A stretch of 33,202 nt of DNA, taken from NCBI GenBank assembly GCA_002717465.1, contig PBDQ01000001.1:8514-41715 (forward strand), in the 5' to 3' direction. Below the pieces are notes generated by a model that made no database searches, was not told where the DNA came from, and was given only the letters and a program-made list of their open reading frames with translations. Of this stretch, positions 17,324-25,448 are shown one piece after another. The position numbers were made by a program, and so were the translations under genes. Numbering within the stretch: the first letter of the stretch is position 1; each line of letters starts with the position of its first letter. This DNA comes from Chloroflexota bacterium (lineage in GTDB: Bacteria; Chloroflexota; Dehalococcoidia; Lucifugimonadales; UBA826).

Positions 17324-18066
17324 AGTAGATTATTTTCCCATGCAGGGACTATCACTTTTGCAAGTTCTAAGTCTTCGTAGTCATCCAGGTTGCATATATA
17401 TTTCTTAGGCATAACGTAGGCTATTTTTTTATCCACAATAATTTTATTTTCATCCATCAATATCGATCTTCTGGCCGCATAGATAGCACCATTACGTACA
17501 TAACTTTGTGGTATTTCTTGCCTACGGATCCGTTGGCTGGATTCCCCATTGATTGCGATTAACACTTCATTATTTAGGTTATTGTCATATTCCAAATAAT
17601 ATTGATGATCAGGTAGAAAAACACCACATTCCGAAACACTCACTACTCCTTCGATGCTTCGATTCTTGTCCATCAGGTGAATTACATTGTCAATGTCTTT
17701 CCCTGTTCTTATAGGGGAAGTGGGTTGCAGCAGAATAACATTATGGTACTGATTTTTTTTGGTGGTCTCAATGAAGCTTACTGCGTCTTGAAGACAGGTA
17801 ACGACTGGAGAATCATCTTGAGCCATATGAATCGGCCTTTGTCGCACTTCAATTGAAAGCCCCGTAGCTATTTCCAAGATGGTTGGATGGTCAGAAGTGA
17901 CTATGATATCGGTAAGTAAAGAGCTATTTTTTGCAGCAAATATAGCATGTTCGATTAAATTTTTACTTCCAATCTTTAATAGGTTTTTATTGGGTATCCC
18001 TTTACTTCCCGCTCGAGCTGGAATTATGGCTAGATTAGTTGAGATTTTTGATTGGTCTTGTTTCAT
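17320..18066 (-). CDS. neuA: CMP-nonulosonate cytidylyltransferase (NeuA/LegF/PseF-like), copy 1
   Basis: About 248 residues. IIPARAGSKGIPNKNLLKIG is the CTP-binding P-loop of acylneuraminate cytidylyltransferases; VTSDHP, QRPIHMAQDDSPVV, LLQPTSPIRTGKDID and YVRNGAIYAARR complete the signature. It activates a nonulosonic acid as CMP-sugar in the cytoplasm. ATG at 18066 is preferred over a TTG one codon upstream because it forms a TGATG junction with neuC. A second, clearly different cytidylyltransferase lies at 24712-25443. Whether the product is CMP-Neu5Ac, CMP-legionaminate or another derivative is not decided by the sequence. Confidence 0.9.
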   Translation of the reverse strand: MKQDQSKISTNLAIIPARAGSKGIPNKNLLKIGSKNLIEHAIFAAKNSSLLTDIIVTSDHPTILEIATGLSIEVRQRPIHMAQDDSPVVTCLQDAVSFIETTKKNQYHNVILLQPTSPIRTGKDIDNVIHLMDKNRSIEGVVSVSECGVFLPDHQYYLEYDNNLNNEVLIAINGESSQRIRRQEIPQSYVRNGAIYAARRSILMDENKIIVDKKIAYVMPKKYICNLDDYEDLELAKVIVPAWENNLL

Positions 18067-19220
18067 CAAATAGTTAAGCTTTTATTAATGTTAAATTCAC
18101 ACGTTGCTAATATATCTGCCATTTTTTTACCTGCAGTGCCATCACCATAAAGATTATCTTTTGTTATATCTGTTCTTTGCAATTGATGACGTATAGAAGA
18201 TACGATTTGGGAAGAATTGTGTTCGCAATCAACTACATTATTACCTCGTTCCCGGCCGAATTGCCTGGTGCCAATGTTGACAGCGGGTACTCCAAGAAAA
18301 GAACATTCTCGGATTGCCACACTAGAATTACCAATAATGCAAGAACTTGAAACTGCCAATTTCAAGAAATCTTCAGGCGACATGTTAATAATGAAATGGA
18401 TATTTGAATTATTATGATGTTCTCTGAAGACTCTGATTTCTTTTGCAATACCAGATGATCCAGCATCGGGGTTAGGCCAGAACCAAAATGCAGGAATGTT
18501 CAACTCAGTGATAGCAGATAGTGTAGCTAGTGTTTGATCATTTGAATTTTGATGTTCTGTTGTTATTGGATGTTGCATTACAATCAGGTAATCTTGTGAC
18601 ACATCAAAAGTCTCTCCTACTCCTCCATACTTGATAAATGGGTCAAAATCGATGCTAGGATGCTCCTGGATTTTTCTTGCAATATCTATTGATGGACATC
18701 CGGTTACGTGCACAAACTCAGGGTTTTCGCCCATGCCTATAACTCTTTCGTAGGCTTTATTGGTGGATACGAAGTGAAGATCGGAAAGTTTGGTGACAGC
18801 GTGTCTAACTTTTTCGTCGATTGACCCAGTAATTTCACCTCCTTGGATATGAACCACGGGTATGTTTAGGTAAGAAGCGGCTATTGCTGTTGCGAGTGTT
18901 TCGTACCGGTCAGCTATTGTTATTACCGCATCAGGCTTTAATTTATTTAATTCAGAAGATAATTCGATCACAGCTATGCCTGTAGACTTGGCAGATGATA
19001 ATAAAGTCTCTCCTTCAACAATGTGATAGATTTGAGCATCTGGGACAAAACCGTCTTCCACGATAAAGTCTATTGCAGACCCATATTTGGGAAGCAGTGC
19101 AGATCCGGATATTATTAATTGTAATTCTAAATTTGGATCATCTTGTATAGCATATAGAGCGGATCTTATTCTGGCATAGCTAGGCCTAGCAGTAATTACT
19201 ACACATATTTTTCTGGTCAT
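18066..19220 (-). CDS. neuC: UDP-GlcNAc 2-epimerase, hydrolysing (NeuC/LegG type)
   Basis: 384 residues, GT-B-like epimerase fold. ICVVITARPSYARIRSAL corresponds to the NeuC N-terminus. Then come DAVITIADRYETLATAIAASYLNIPVVHIQGGEITGSIDEKVRHA, HVTGCPSIDIA, VMQHPITTEH and GNSSVAIRE with FLGVPAVNIGTRQ. This family hydrolyses UDP-GlcNAc, or UDP-diacetylbacillosamine in LegG, to UDP plus the free 2-epimer that feeds NeuB. Lack of bacillosamine-pathway genes (LegB/LegC/LegH) in the window favours ManNAc as product, though those genes could lie elsewhere. It is encoded directly before copy 1 of the CMP-sugar synthetase. Confidence 0.9.
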   Translation of the reverse strand: MTRKICVVITARPSYARIRSALYAIQDDPNLELQLIISGSALLPKYGSAIDFIVEDGFVPDAQIYHIVEGETLLSSAKSTGIAVIELSSELNKLKPDAVITIADRYETLATAIAASYLNIPVVHIQGGEITGSIDEKVRHAVTKLSDLHFVSTNKAYERVIGMGENPEFVHVTGCPSIDIARKIQEHPSIDFDPFIKYGGVGETFDVSQDYLIVMQHPITTEHQNSNDQTLATLSAITELNIPAFWFWPNPDAGSSGIAKEIRVFREHHNNSNIHFIINMSPEDFLKLAVSSSCIIGNSSVAIRECSFLGVPAVNIGTRQFGRERGNNVVDCEHNSSQIVSSIRHQLQRTDITKDNLYGDGTAGKKMADILATCEFNINKSLTI

Positions 19221-19252
19221 ATCGATGTCTCTGTTATATTAATTTATTTGCA

Positions 19253-21079
19253 TTATTTTGATATGAATGTCTTGAACCACAATTCAGTGTTAATCCATTG
19301 CCAAACATAGAATGAATTCTTTGGATTACCTTTTCTAAAGACTTGATAGGCATCAGATACTGCGTCAGTATCGAATAATCCTCGCTCTTGAAATGATTTG
19401 GAGCTAATAGTATCTAACACCCATTCTTGGAGTTCATTTTGTAGCCAAGGGGTTTGCGGTGTTACGATAGATTTTTTTGGTCTGGAAGTCCATGAGATTC
19501 CTGATATTGTCTCTGCATACTCTCTGAGTATAGATTTACCTTGATCGTTCTTAATTTTCAGATTGTTTGGTAGTTTAAAGGCGAATTCCACTAATCTATG
19601 GTCTAAAAACGGTACTCTTAACTCAATCCCGTTCGCCATTGATAATCTATCGTTCATTCGCAATACTCGTGGTAATTTGGTGTATCTCAAATCCCTATAT
19701 AAAATGTTTCTTAGATGATCGTCAAAAGGAGTTTCAAAAGATGGTGGTGAACTCGAAAGGGCCAATAGGTCAGGGCTTAATGATTTATGGTGCAAATGTT
19801 GGGTCCCATCGTGGCTTATGTTTAATGATTGATTTGCCATGATTTTTTTTATCGCCGGGACTCTAGATTTTATGGTTTGATTATTCTCTATTAGCGATTC
19901 CAAGTGTTTCCAGCCATGTTGGTTGATTATGTCTGCGTAATAGTAATTTAATGTGTACTCGTAACCGGCGAATAATTCATCTAATCCTTGTCCTTCAAGT
20001 GATACTATGCATCCATTTTGTCGTATGTTTTTATGGAGGTCAAAATATGCAAGGGTTGGAACTCCCCCAAAAGGAGCTTCTTCGTACCAGATAAGTTCTT
20101 CAGCTAATTCAGGAATGGATTCGTGATTGGTTACATGGCTTTTGGTATTAAAATTATTAAATTTTAAATCCTTAACTGCAAGGTATTCGTCGTACTGTTT
20201 ATTTTTGAATGAACTAGTAAAAGAGTTCATAGGGACGGTTGAATCTAATCGTTTATCTAATATGCAGGCTAACAAACTAGAATCTAGGCCTCCAGATAGA
20301 TTTACACTCATTGGTACATCACTTTGTAAATGGTCAAGAATAATTTCTTCTAGTAGAGATGATATGTAATCCAATGTATGGTTATAGGGATCTTCTTCAA
20401 ATTGGTTAGTTATACGAGGGAGATCCCAGTATTTTTTGGTATTAATATCACCTTTTGAGAATAGTAAATGAGAACCCGGTGCTAGTGAGTAAATATGTTT
20501 AAAGAAAGTTTCATCATTATGGTCCATATAACCATAGTTGAGATAATCTCCCCACGCTTCCCAATTGGGCTGTGGCTCAATCCCCGCTGTTAATATTGAT
20601 TTGATTTCTGACCCAAAGATTAATTTCCCATCGAGATGATAATAATAGAATGGTTTGATCCCTAGTCTATCCCGTGCACAAAAAAGTTGTTGTTTGTATT
20701 CGTCCCAAATTGCAAAGGCAAACATTCCTATTAATTTTTTCGTGCACTCAGTACCCCATCTTGTATACGCTGCTAGGATAACTTCCGTATCACTGTTTGA
20801 TTTAAAATTATATGTTCTTAAGTCGGACTTAAGGTCGAGATAGTTATAAATCTCTCCATTAAACACTATAGTGAGGTCACCTGTATTGTCTTGCATTGGA
20901 CAGTTCGCTTCGGGTGATAAATCTATGATACTAAGTCTATTATGACCCAATCCTACATATTGACTTTCGTTAGTGAAAATATTATTAAAGTCGGGTCCTC
21001 TGTGAGTTTGACAGGTTACCATGCCATCTAATTGTGATAGATGCCAGGTGTTCCCAATTATTCCTGAAATTCCACACAT
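19253..21079 (-). CDS. asnB: Asparagine synthase-like glutamine amidotransferase (AsnB family)
   Basis: 608 residues. MCGISGIIG exposes the catalytic Cys2 of the class II glutaminase domain, with HRGPD, LGHNRLSIIDLS, FNGEIYNY and NSDTEV intact. The synthetase domain holds the ATP pyrophosphatase loop SVNLSGGLDSSLLA near 258-270. AAGGA-like Shine-Dalgarno (GAAGGA) lies nine bases before the ATG. In surface-glycan loci such proteins (for example WbpS of Pseudomonas aeruginosa and WbtH of Francisella) are linked to conversion of uronic acids to uronamides. With a UDP-sugar dehydrogenase and 4-epimerase in the same operon, that role is more likely here than free asparagine synthesis. This is inference. 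Confidence 0.93.
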   Translation of the reverse strand: MCGISGIIGNTWHLSQLDGMVTCQTHRGPDFNNIFTNESQYVGLGHNRLSIIDLSPEANCPMQDNTGDLTIVFNGEIYNYLDLKSDLRTYNFKSNSDTEVILAAYTRWGTECTKKLIGMFAFAIWDEYKQQLFCARDRLGIKPFYYYHLDGKLIFGSEIKSILTAGIEPQPNWEAWGDYLNYGYMDHNDETFFKHIYSLAPGSHLLFSKGDINTKKYWDLPRITNQFEEDPYNHTLDYISSLLEEIILDHLQSDVPMSVNLSGGLDSSLLACILDKRLDSTVPMNSFTSSFKNKQYDEYLAVKDLKFNNFNTKSHVTNHESIPELAEELIWYEEAPFGGVPTLAYFDLHKNIRQNGCIVSLEGQGLDELFAGYEYTLNYYYADIINQHGWKHLESLIENNQTIKSRVPAIKKIMANQSLNISHDGTQHLHHKSLSPDLLALSSSPPSFETPFDDHLRNILYRDLRYTKLPRVLRMNDRLSMANGIELRVPFLDHRLVEFAFKLPNNLKIKNDQGKSILREYAETISGISWTSRPKKSIVTPQTPWLQNELQEWVLDTISSKSFQERGLFDTDAVSDAYQVFRKGNPKNSFYVWQWINTELWFKTFISK

Positions 21080-21081
21080 AA

Positions 21082-21564
21082 CTAGCTATCCTTCAAATTC
21101 AAAACGTAGTTCACAGCTTCTCTTACTGCTCCGTGACCACCATTTTTTAAGGTGGTTATGCCTGCATTGGATTGAATTTGAGGTTCAGCATCTGCTACTG
21201 CAAATGATAAACCCACGTTTTGAATTACTTGGAGGTCATTAAGATCGTCGCCAATATATGCCACATTATTCAATCCTATGTTCAATTCTGAACATAAAGT
21301 TTCTACTAGTGGTAATTTATTTGATACTCCGAGGAACACTTTGGATATTCCCATTTTGGCTGCACGTGCTCTAACTATATCCGAATCTTCCCCGGTGATG
21401 ATTGCTACGTGAATACCAGCATCTTGCAGTAATCTTAGCCCGAATGCATCTCTAGTGTTGAATTTTTTCATGTATTCACCATCTTTTGTGTAATACATTC
21501 CCCCATCTGTTAAGGTACCGTCAACATCTGTGATAAATAGCTTGATTGATGTTTTAGATATCAT
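21082..21564 (-). CDS. KdsC-type HAD phosphatase (Kdo-8-P / nonulosonate-9-P phosphatase-like)
   Basis: 160 residues, a C0-type HAD without cap, forming tetramers in the family. The nucleophile motif is DVDGTLTDG (Asp13, Asp15); ITGEDS and the C-terminal GDDLND (105-110) supply the other motifs, and FAVADAEP and NGGHGAVREAVNYVL are typical of KdsC. The family removes phosphate from Kdo-8-P or from sialic or KDN 9-phosphates. No Kdo synthesis gene is in the window, while two NeuB-like synthases are, so a 9-phosphate of a nonulosonic acid is the more likely substrate. The start overlaps the preceding gene by 11 nt. Confidence 0.88.
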   Translation of the reverse strand: MISKTSIKLFITDVDGTLTDGGMYYTKDGEYMKKFNTRDAFGLRLLQDAGIHVAIITGEDSDIVRARAAKMGISKVFLGVSNKLPLVETLCSELNIGLNNVAYIGDDLNDLQVIQNVGLSFAVADAEPQIQSNAGITTLKNGGHGAVREAVNYVLNLKDS

Positions 21565-22330
21565 TTGTAGAAAGAGGATATATGTGGCTTAGTTTTGTAA
21601 TTGGATTGTAGGTGATTCGATTGTGAGGCAATAGTTTTTTCAAGGCTGTTAAGGTATGTATTCGTTGATCCAAAAATGCTTCAATTGTTTCATTGCCTGA
21701 TGAAATTAGGTTTATTATGTCTGCATTAAAGCATTTTGGGTAATTCAAATCAGCAAAATATTTCCTGTCTGTTGGGCCATCAATGAACATGAAATCATAC
21801 GGTGCAGGAGGTATCTTCGAATAAGATGAACCTAAGTGCCCATCATAAGAGGTTTCAACCCTTTCTGAATGGATGAAGGTCACATGTTTGTTTAGGTTAT
21901 CAGGGAATATCGACTTGATTTGCTCATAATAAAAAGGATCTTCTTCCATAGTAACTAGATGACCTTGATAAGATTTGTCGTTTTGATGATTTATTTCGAT
22001 TGAGTAGGCAATCACAGCGGTTGTAACACCTGAACCGCATTCCAAAATATGTTTTGGATTTGTTCGATTGATAAAGTTGTAAAGATGCAAATAATCGCTG
22101 AATTCAGCACCAGTAGATTGACTTTTGGCAAGCATAACATTGATGATTTCATATAATTGTGGATGTTTGTGTTTCAATGTGATTTTACAGCTGTATTCAT
22201 TCCATTTGCGTATGTAATAAAGTGGATTGATCCCAATAGGCCTGGCAGTGTAATAGTAGTATATTTTCAGATTGAATAGACGTGCAGATACTGAATCTGT
22301 AAATCGGGTAAATATTTTGGTAATAAGCAT
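21554..22330 (-). CDS. Class I SAM-dependent methyltransferase-like protein
   Basis: 258 residues. HILECGSGVTTAVIAY at about 113-128 fits motif I of a Rossmann-fold methyltransferase, followed by LVTMEEDPFYYEQI (acidic residue at the end of strand 2) and YDFMFIDGP (motif post-II). A basic hydrophobic N-terminus (LFNLKIYYYYTARPIG) may pack on the membrane. It could O- or N-methylate a sugar of the glycan; acceptor unknown. The fold assignment is fair, but methyl transfer is not proven by the sequence. It lies six bases after the GT-B-like gene. Confidence 0.6.
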   Translation of the reverse strand: MLITKIFTRFTDSVSARLFNLKIYYYYTARPIGINPLYYIRKWNEYSCKITLKHKHPQLYEIINVMLAKSQSTGAEFSDYLHLYNFINRTNPKHILECGSGVTTAVIAYSIEINHQNDKSYQGHLVTMEEDPFYYEQIKSIFPDNLNKHVTFIHSERVETSYDGHLGSSYSKIPPAPYDFMFIDGPTDRKYFADLNYPKCFNADIINLISSGNETIEAFLDQRIHTLTALKKLLPHNRITYNPITKLSHIYPLSTNDI

Positions 22331-22336
22331 TGTCTA

Positions 22337-23803
22337 TTAAATATTGATGGCAAGAAACTGTATTAAATCAGCTGCATATTGGGAGGACGTACCAATGTTG
22401 GTATGACATTCTGAAGCGACCAATCGAGATCGTGCTGCTTTCTTGGCTTCAGGTGATTGCAACTCTTGCTTGATAGAGTGTATGAATTCTGGTGCTGAGT
22501 ATACAACTTTAGTCGCTCCGGAATTTATGACTCTTTGGTTGTGCGTTTGCCTTTCGTCTATTCTTATGTCGTACCTTGCAATTTTGGCATTGACCTTTTT
22601 GAGATCAGGATCTTCGAAACATACGTTTATGGCCGGCACATCAAATATGGAAGCTTCTAAATTTAGAGTGGAAAACATATTTATACAAAGTTTACTGTGT
22701 TTAAGTAGTGAACCAAGTTTAAGTATCTCGTTATCTGACATGAAGTAGTTTAGATCACTATCAGTGATTTCTGGGTAATCTATCATAATGGTGTCAGGAC
22801 CGTACTCTTCTTGTAATTCATTCCAATCTTCCCCAAAATGTTCGCCGTCTGATGTCCTATTGAATCTAAAATAAATCGGATGGAGTCTGCATATTATCAG
22901 GTAATCTTGGAGATCAGAGTCATTATTAAAAAGCTCACACAGTAGTCTTGCTATATAAAGATTAGAAGAAAAATTGTTAGGAGATTTACTCCCAAACAAG
23001 ATTATTTTTTTGTTTGGTTCAATGTTTAATTTTGAATAAAGCCTATCTTTATCCCACAGTTCTGTATGGATCTTGGAATAGGCATCAAAATGAGGTACGC
23101 CTCCAATAGAGATTTTGTCCTGAGGTATGTAATGTAGAGTCATTAAATCTTGGAGCATCTGAGGAGACCAGACTATTATGTGGTCTGATAAGTTAGTGCC
23201 AAATCCTTTGGATGAGGTGTTATCCCAGCTTAACACGTAGGTTAGGATCTTTAATCCTCTAGATTTGGCCTCTCTCATGACGTATGCATCATTATCAAAA
23301 GTTCCAATACTAGTTGTAATTAATATGTCGGGTTTGTATCGATCAAAGAATATACTATTGCCATGAGTTAACGTAAATTTATTTTCTAGTCTAATAATTG
23401 CGAACATGATTTTATGATGGAATTTCGCTATCCTCACTACTGTTCTTACAATGTATAAGAAAATTTTTGTATTAGTATTTTTAGATAATAAAGCGTTTTC
23501 TTTTTCTATTTTTAAATGGTCCAGAGTGGTCTGAGATTTTTGAGCGAGAAATCTAGTGAATTGAAGTATTCTTGAGATAATTTGAGATTTCTTTACTTCA
23601 TACAACTTCGTTTCTAGGGGGTGCACAGGTATATCAGTATATCCCTTGTCTGTTAGATACTTATTAATGGTATTAGGCCCAGAAGTTAGTATTATGGGCG
23701 ATATTGAGCGTTTTATAAGTTCGTCGAGAAGTTTTGATTGTAGTAATAATCGGGCCCCGAATCCTTGCTCTATCAATAGAGCTGCTGTCTTTACGTTTTT
23801 CAC
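22337..23803 (-). CDS. Predicted GT-B-fold surface-carbohydrate transferase
   Basis: 488 residues with a GTG start. I do not recognise an exact family. The layout resembles capsule/CDP-glycerol-type GT-B transferases. An N-terminal Rossmann part runs LLIEQGFGARLLLQSKLLDEL, and DILITTSIGTFDNDAYVMREAKSRG and TYVLSWDNTSSKGFG are followed by IVWSPQMLQDLM. A second domain starts at KKIILFGSKSPN and includes CRLHPIYFRF and LCINMFSTLNLEASIFDVPAINV, the place where the donor nucleotide would bind. It probably transfers a sugar or nonulosonate, as it sits between the two NeuB genes and the phosphatase. No signal peptide or membrane helix is seen. Confidence 0.62.
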   Translation of the reverse strand: MKNVKTAALLIEQGFGARLLLQSKLLDELIKRSISPIILTSGPNTINKYLTDKGYTDIPVHPLETKLYEVKKSQIISRILQFTRFLAQKSQTTLDHLKIEKENALLSKNTNTKIFLYIVRTVVRIAKFHHKIMFAIIRLENKFTLTHGNSIFFDRYKPDILITTSIGTFDNDAYVMREAKSRGLKILTYVLSWDNTSSKGFGTNLSDHIIVWSPQMLQDLMTLHYIPQDKISIGGVPHFDAYSKIHTELWDKDRLYSKLNIEPNKKIILFGSKSPNNFSSNLYIARLLCELFNNDSDLQDYLIICRLHPIYFRFNRTSDGEHFGEDWNELQEEYGPDTIMIDYPEITDSDLNYFMSDNEILKLGSLLKHSKLCINMFSTLNLEASIFDVPAINVCFEDPDLKKVNAKIARYDIRIDERQTHNQRVINSGATKVVYSAPEFIHSIKQELQSPEAKKAARSRLVASECHTNIGTSSQYAADLIQFLAINI

Positions 23804-23808
23804 AGAAA

Positions 23809-24711
23809 CTATGGGATATATTTTAGTTTTTTTCTGTTGGAGACTTCTATGTCCATAACTTCTTTAGTTTTGAATGTTAGTGACTCAGCAACGATTTTGG
23901 TGCTATCTCTGACAAATTTCAGTTCTTCCGGATCTAACGATGCTGAGTGGTCAGTCCCTTTCCAATTTTTATCTAGAGTAAAGTGTCTCTCGATATAGTC
24001 TGCTCCTAATACAAAGGCCGCTCCGTCTAGTTCAACGCCATCATAGTGTGATGAAAATCCTATGCCTTTGATAGAATTTGAATATTGCTCTACTAATCGT
24101 TTTATGCCTAACAAACATATATCTTTAGGAGGCACTGGATAACCTGATGTACAGTGGTAAAGGACAAGGTCTGAAAGGCGTTTATGTTTGTTGAAGATAT
24201 CTATTAGCCGTTTTTCTTCCTCCGTTGTTGTCATGCCTAAGGAAACGTGTATTTCTCCGTTATAGTTCTTACAGAGGTAATTAACTAATTCCAAATGAGT
24301 GTTTGTTCCAGAACCAATTTTTATGAGGGGAGGATTTATTTCAGTTATCTGTATTGCTGATGTCATGTCCCATACGGAAGAACTGTATCCTATACCAATT
24401 GTCTTACAGTAATTGAGAAGTTCGTGGTGTTGTTCTTGGGTGAATTCCAGGAATTCTCTATGAGCTCCATAAGTTTCCCCGTATGAATTAGCGGGGACGG
24501 GGTGAGGAGACTGATATTGTGTTTCGCTAAGCAACTCTTTGGGATTGCGTTTTTGAAATTTTGCGTATTGTACATCACATTGCTCTTTTGCGATTTTGAT
24601 CATGGATTTAGCTCTTTCTAAATCACCCATATGGTTGCAGCCTATTTCTGCTATGATCGTTGGTGCAGGCCGTGTGACAAAGTTTTGAAGGTCATAGGGT
24701 AGTTGAATCAT
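23809..24711 (-). CDS. neuB: NeuB-family nonulosonate synthase lacking the SAF domain
   Basis: 300 residues. TIIAEIGCNHMGDLERAKSM opens a TIM barrel of the NeuB family, with FQKRNPKELL, the substrate loop HPVPANSYGETYGAHREFLEF, SSSVWDMTSA, IKIGSGTNTH, HVSLGMTT, CTSGYPVPP and IERHFTLD-WKGTDHSASLDP. The protein stops at IEVSNRKKLKYIP, so the C-terminal antifreeze-like SAF domain found in the second copy (25449-26489) is absent. It condenses PEP with a mannosamine- or mannose-type sugar, free or 6-phosphorylated. Barrel motifs are complete, so loss of SAF looks like a subfamily trait rather than decay. The ATG abuts the stop of the preceding cytidylyltransferase. Confidence 0.88.
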   Translation of the reverse strand: MIQLPYDLQNFVTRPAPTIIAEIGCNHMGDLERAKSMIKIAKEQCDVQYAKFQKRNPKELLSETQYQSPHPVPANSYGETYGAHREFLEFTQEQHHELLNYCKTIGIGYSSSVWDMTSAIQITEINPPLIKIGSGTNTHLELVNYLCKNYNGEIHVSLGMTTTEEEKRLIDIFNKHKRLSDLVLYHCTSGYPVPPKDICLLGIKRLVEQYSNSIKGIGFSSHYDGVELDGAAFVLGADYIERHFTLDKNWKGTDHSASLDPEELKFVRDSTKIVAESLTFKTKEVMDIEVSNRKKLKYIP

Positions 24712-25443
24712 TTAATTATAGTCCTCTGTTAGATGTTTATCAGCTAAAAATCTAGCAAATTCAAGATCCTGCCAGTCATCTATATCCATGACAATCACAT
24801 CTTTTAATATGTGAGATAAGATATGTTGACCTGTCATAGATCGTTTTTTTAGTATTGTGTCTGGCCTAATAACGTCCACATATCCGAATGATTGGAATGT
24901 TTCTGGCAAAGACTGTCTCGGTAAATTATATGGCTCAGAAATGTCAGATTTGATTAAAGGACCCAGATACTGTTGATCCTCATCCACGACCCACATTTTA
25001 TATGGGTGTACAGTAGAAGGAGTGACTACCCTTAAGGCATCAGCTTTGGGGTTTTTGATCATTTTTTGAATGCAGCTTTCGATTACCAAAGATTTTCTGA
25101 AGGGGTTTGTGGGTCTTAACTGGACTATTAAATCAGGTATGTAATTATCATTTTCAATGAGCCATTCTAGGCAATGTATGAATACGGGGAGGTCTGGAGT
25201 ATCATCTTCAGCCAAATAGGAAGGCCTAATAAAAGGAATTTCAGCTCCATATTTTGAACTGACGTCAGCGATCTCAGTTGAATCGGTGCTCACTATTAGT
25301 CTGTTAATTGAAGGAGTATTTTTCCCAACGTTTATGGTATGCGCTATGAGTGGCTTGCCATGTAAGTCAATGATATTTTTGTTAGGAATCGATTTTGAAC
25401 CACCACGGGCAGGAATTATACCTAATATTTGAGGTGTTTTCAT
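24712..25443 (-). CDS. neuA: CMP-nonulosonate cytidylyltransferase (NeuA-like), copy 2
   Basis: 243 residues. ILGIIPARGGSKSIPNKNIIDLHGKP is the CTP-binding signature, with VSTDSTEIA, IPFIRPSYLAEDDTPDLPVF, LRPTNPFRKS and a C-terminal MDIDDWQDLEFA. It differs from copy 1 in the substrate region (PYKMWVVDED, PRQSLPETFQ), so the two probably activate different sugars or evolved with different NeuB partners. It is sandwiched between the two neuB genes, five bases after one and abutting the other, so its partner cannot be told from position alone. Confidence 0.9.
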   Translation of the reverse strand: MKTPQILGIIPARGGSKSIPNKNIIDLHGKPLIAHTINVGKNTPSINRLIVSTDSTEIADVSSKYGAEIPFIRPSYLAEDDTPDLPVFIHCLEWLIENDNYIPDLIVQLRPTNPFRKSLVIESCIQKMIKNPKADALRVVTPSTVHPYKMWVVDEDQQYLGPLIKSDISEPYNLPRQSLPETFQSFGYVDVIRPDTILKKRSMTGQHILSHILKDVIVMDIDDWQDLEFARFLADKHLTEDYN

Positions 25444-25448
25444 GATTT

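Noticed and set aside
4175-19220. WecB and NeuC as duplicate copies of one gene
   Set aside because: The two proteins share only the fold; their motifs (HTGQHFD/DSGGIQEE versus ARPSYARIRS/QGGEITGSIDE) place them in different functional classes.
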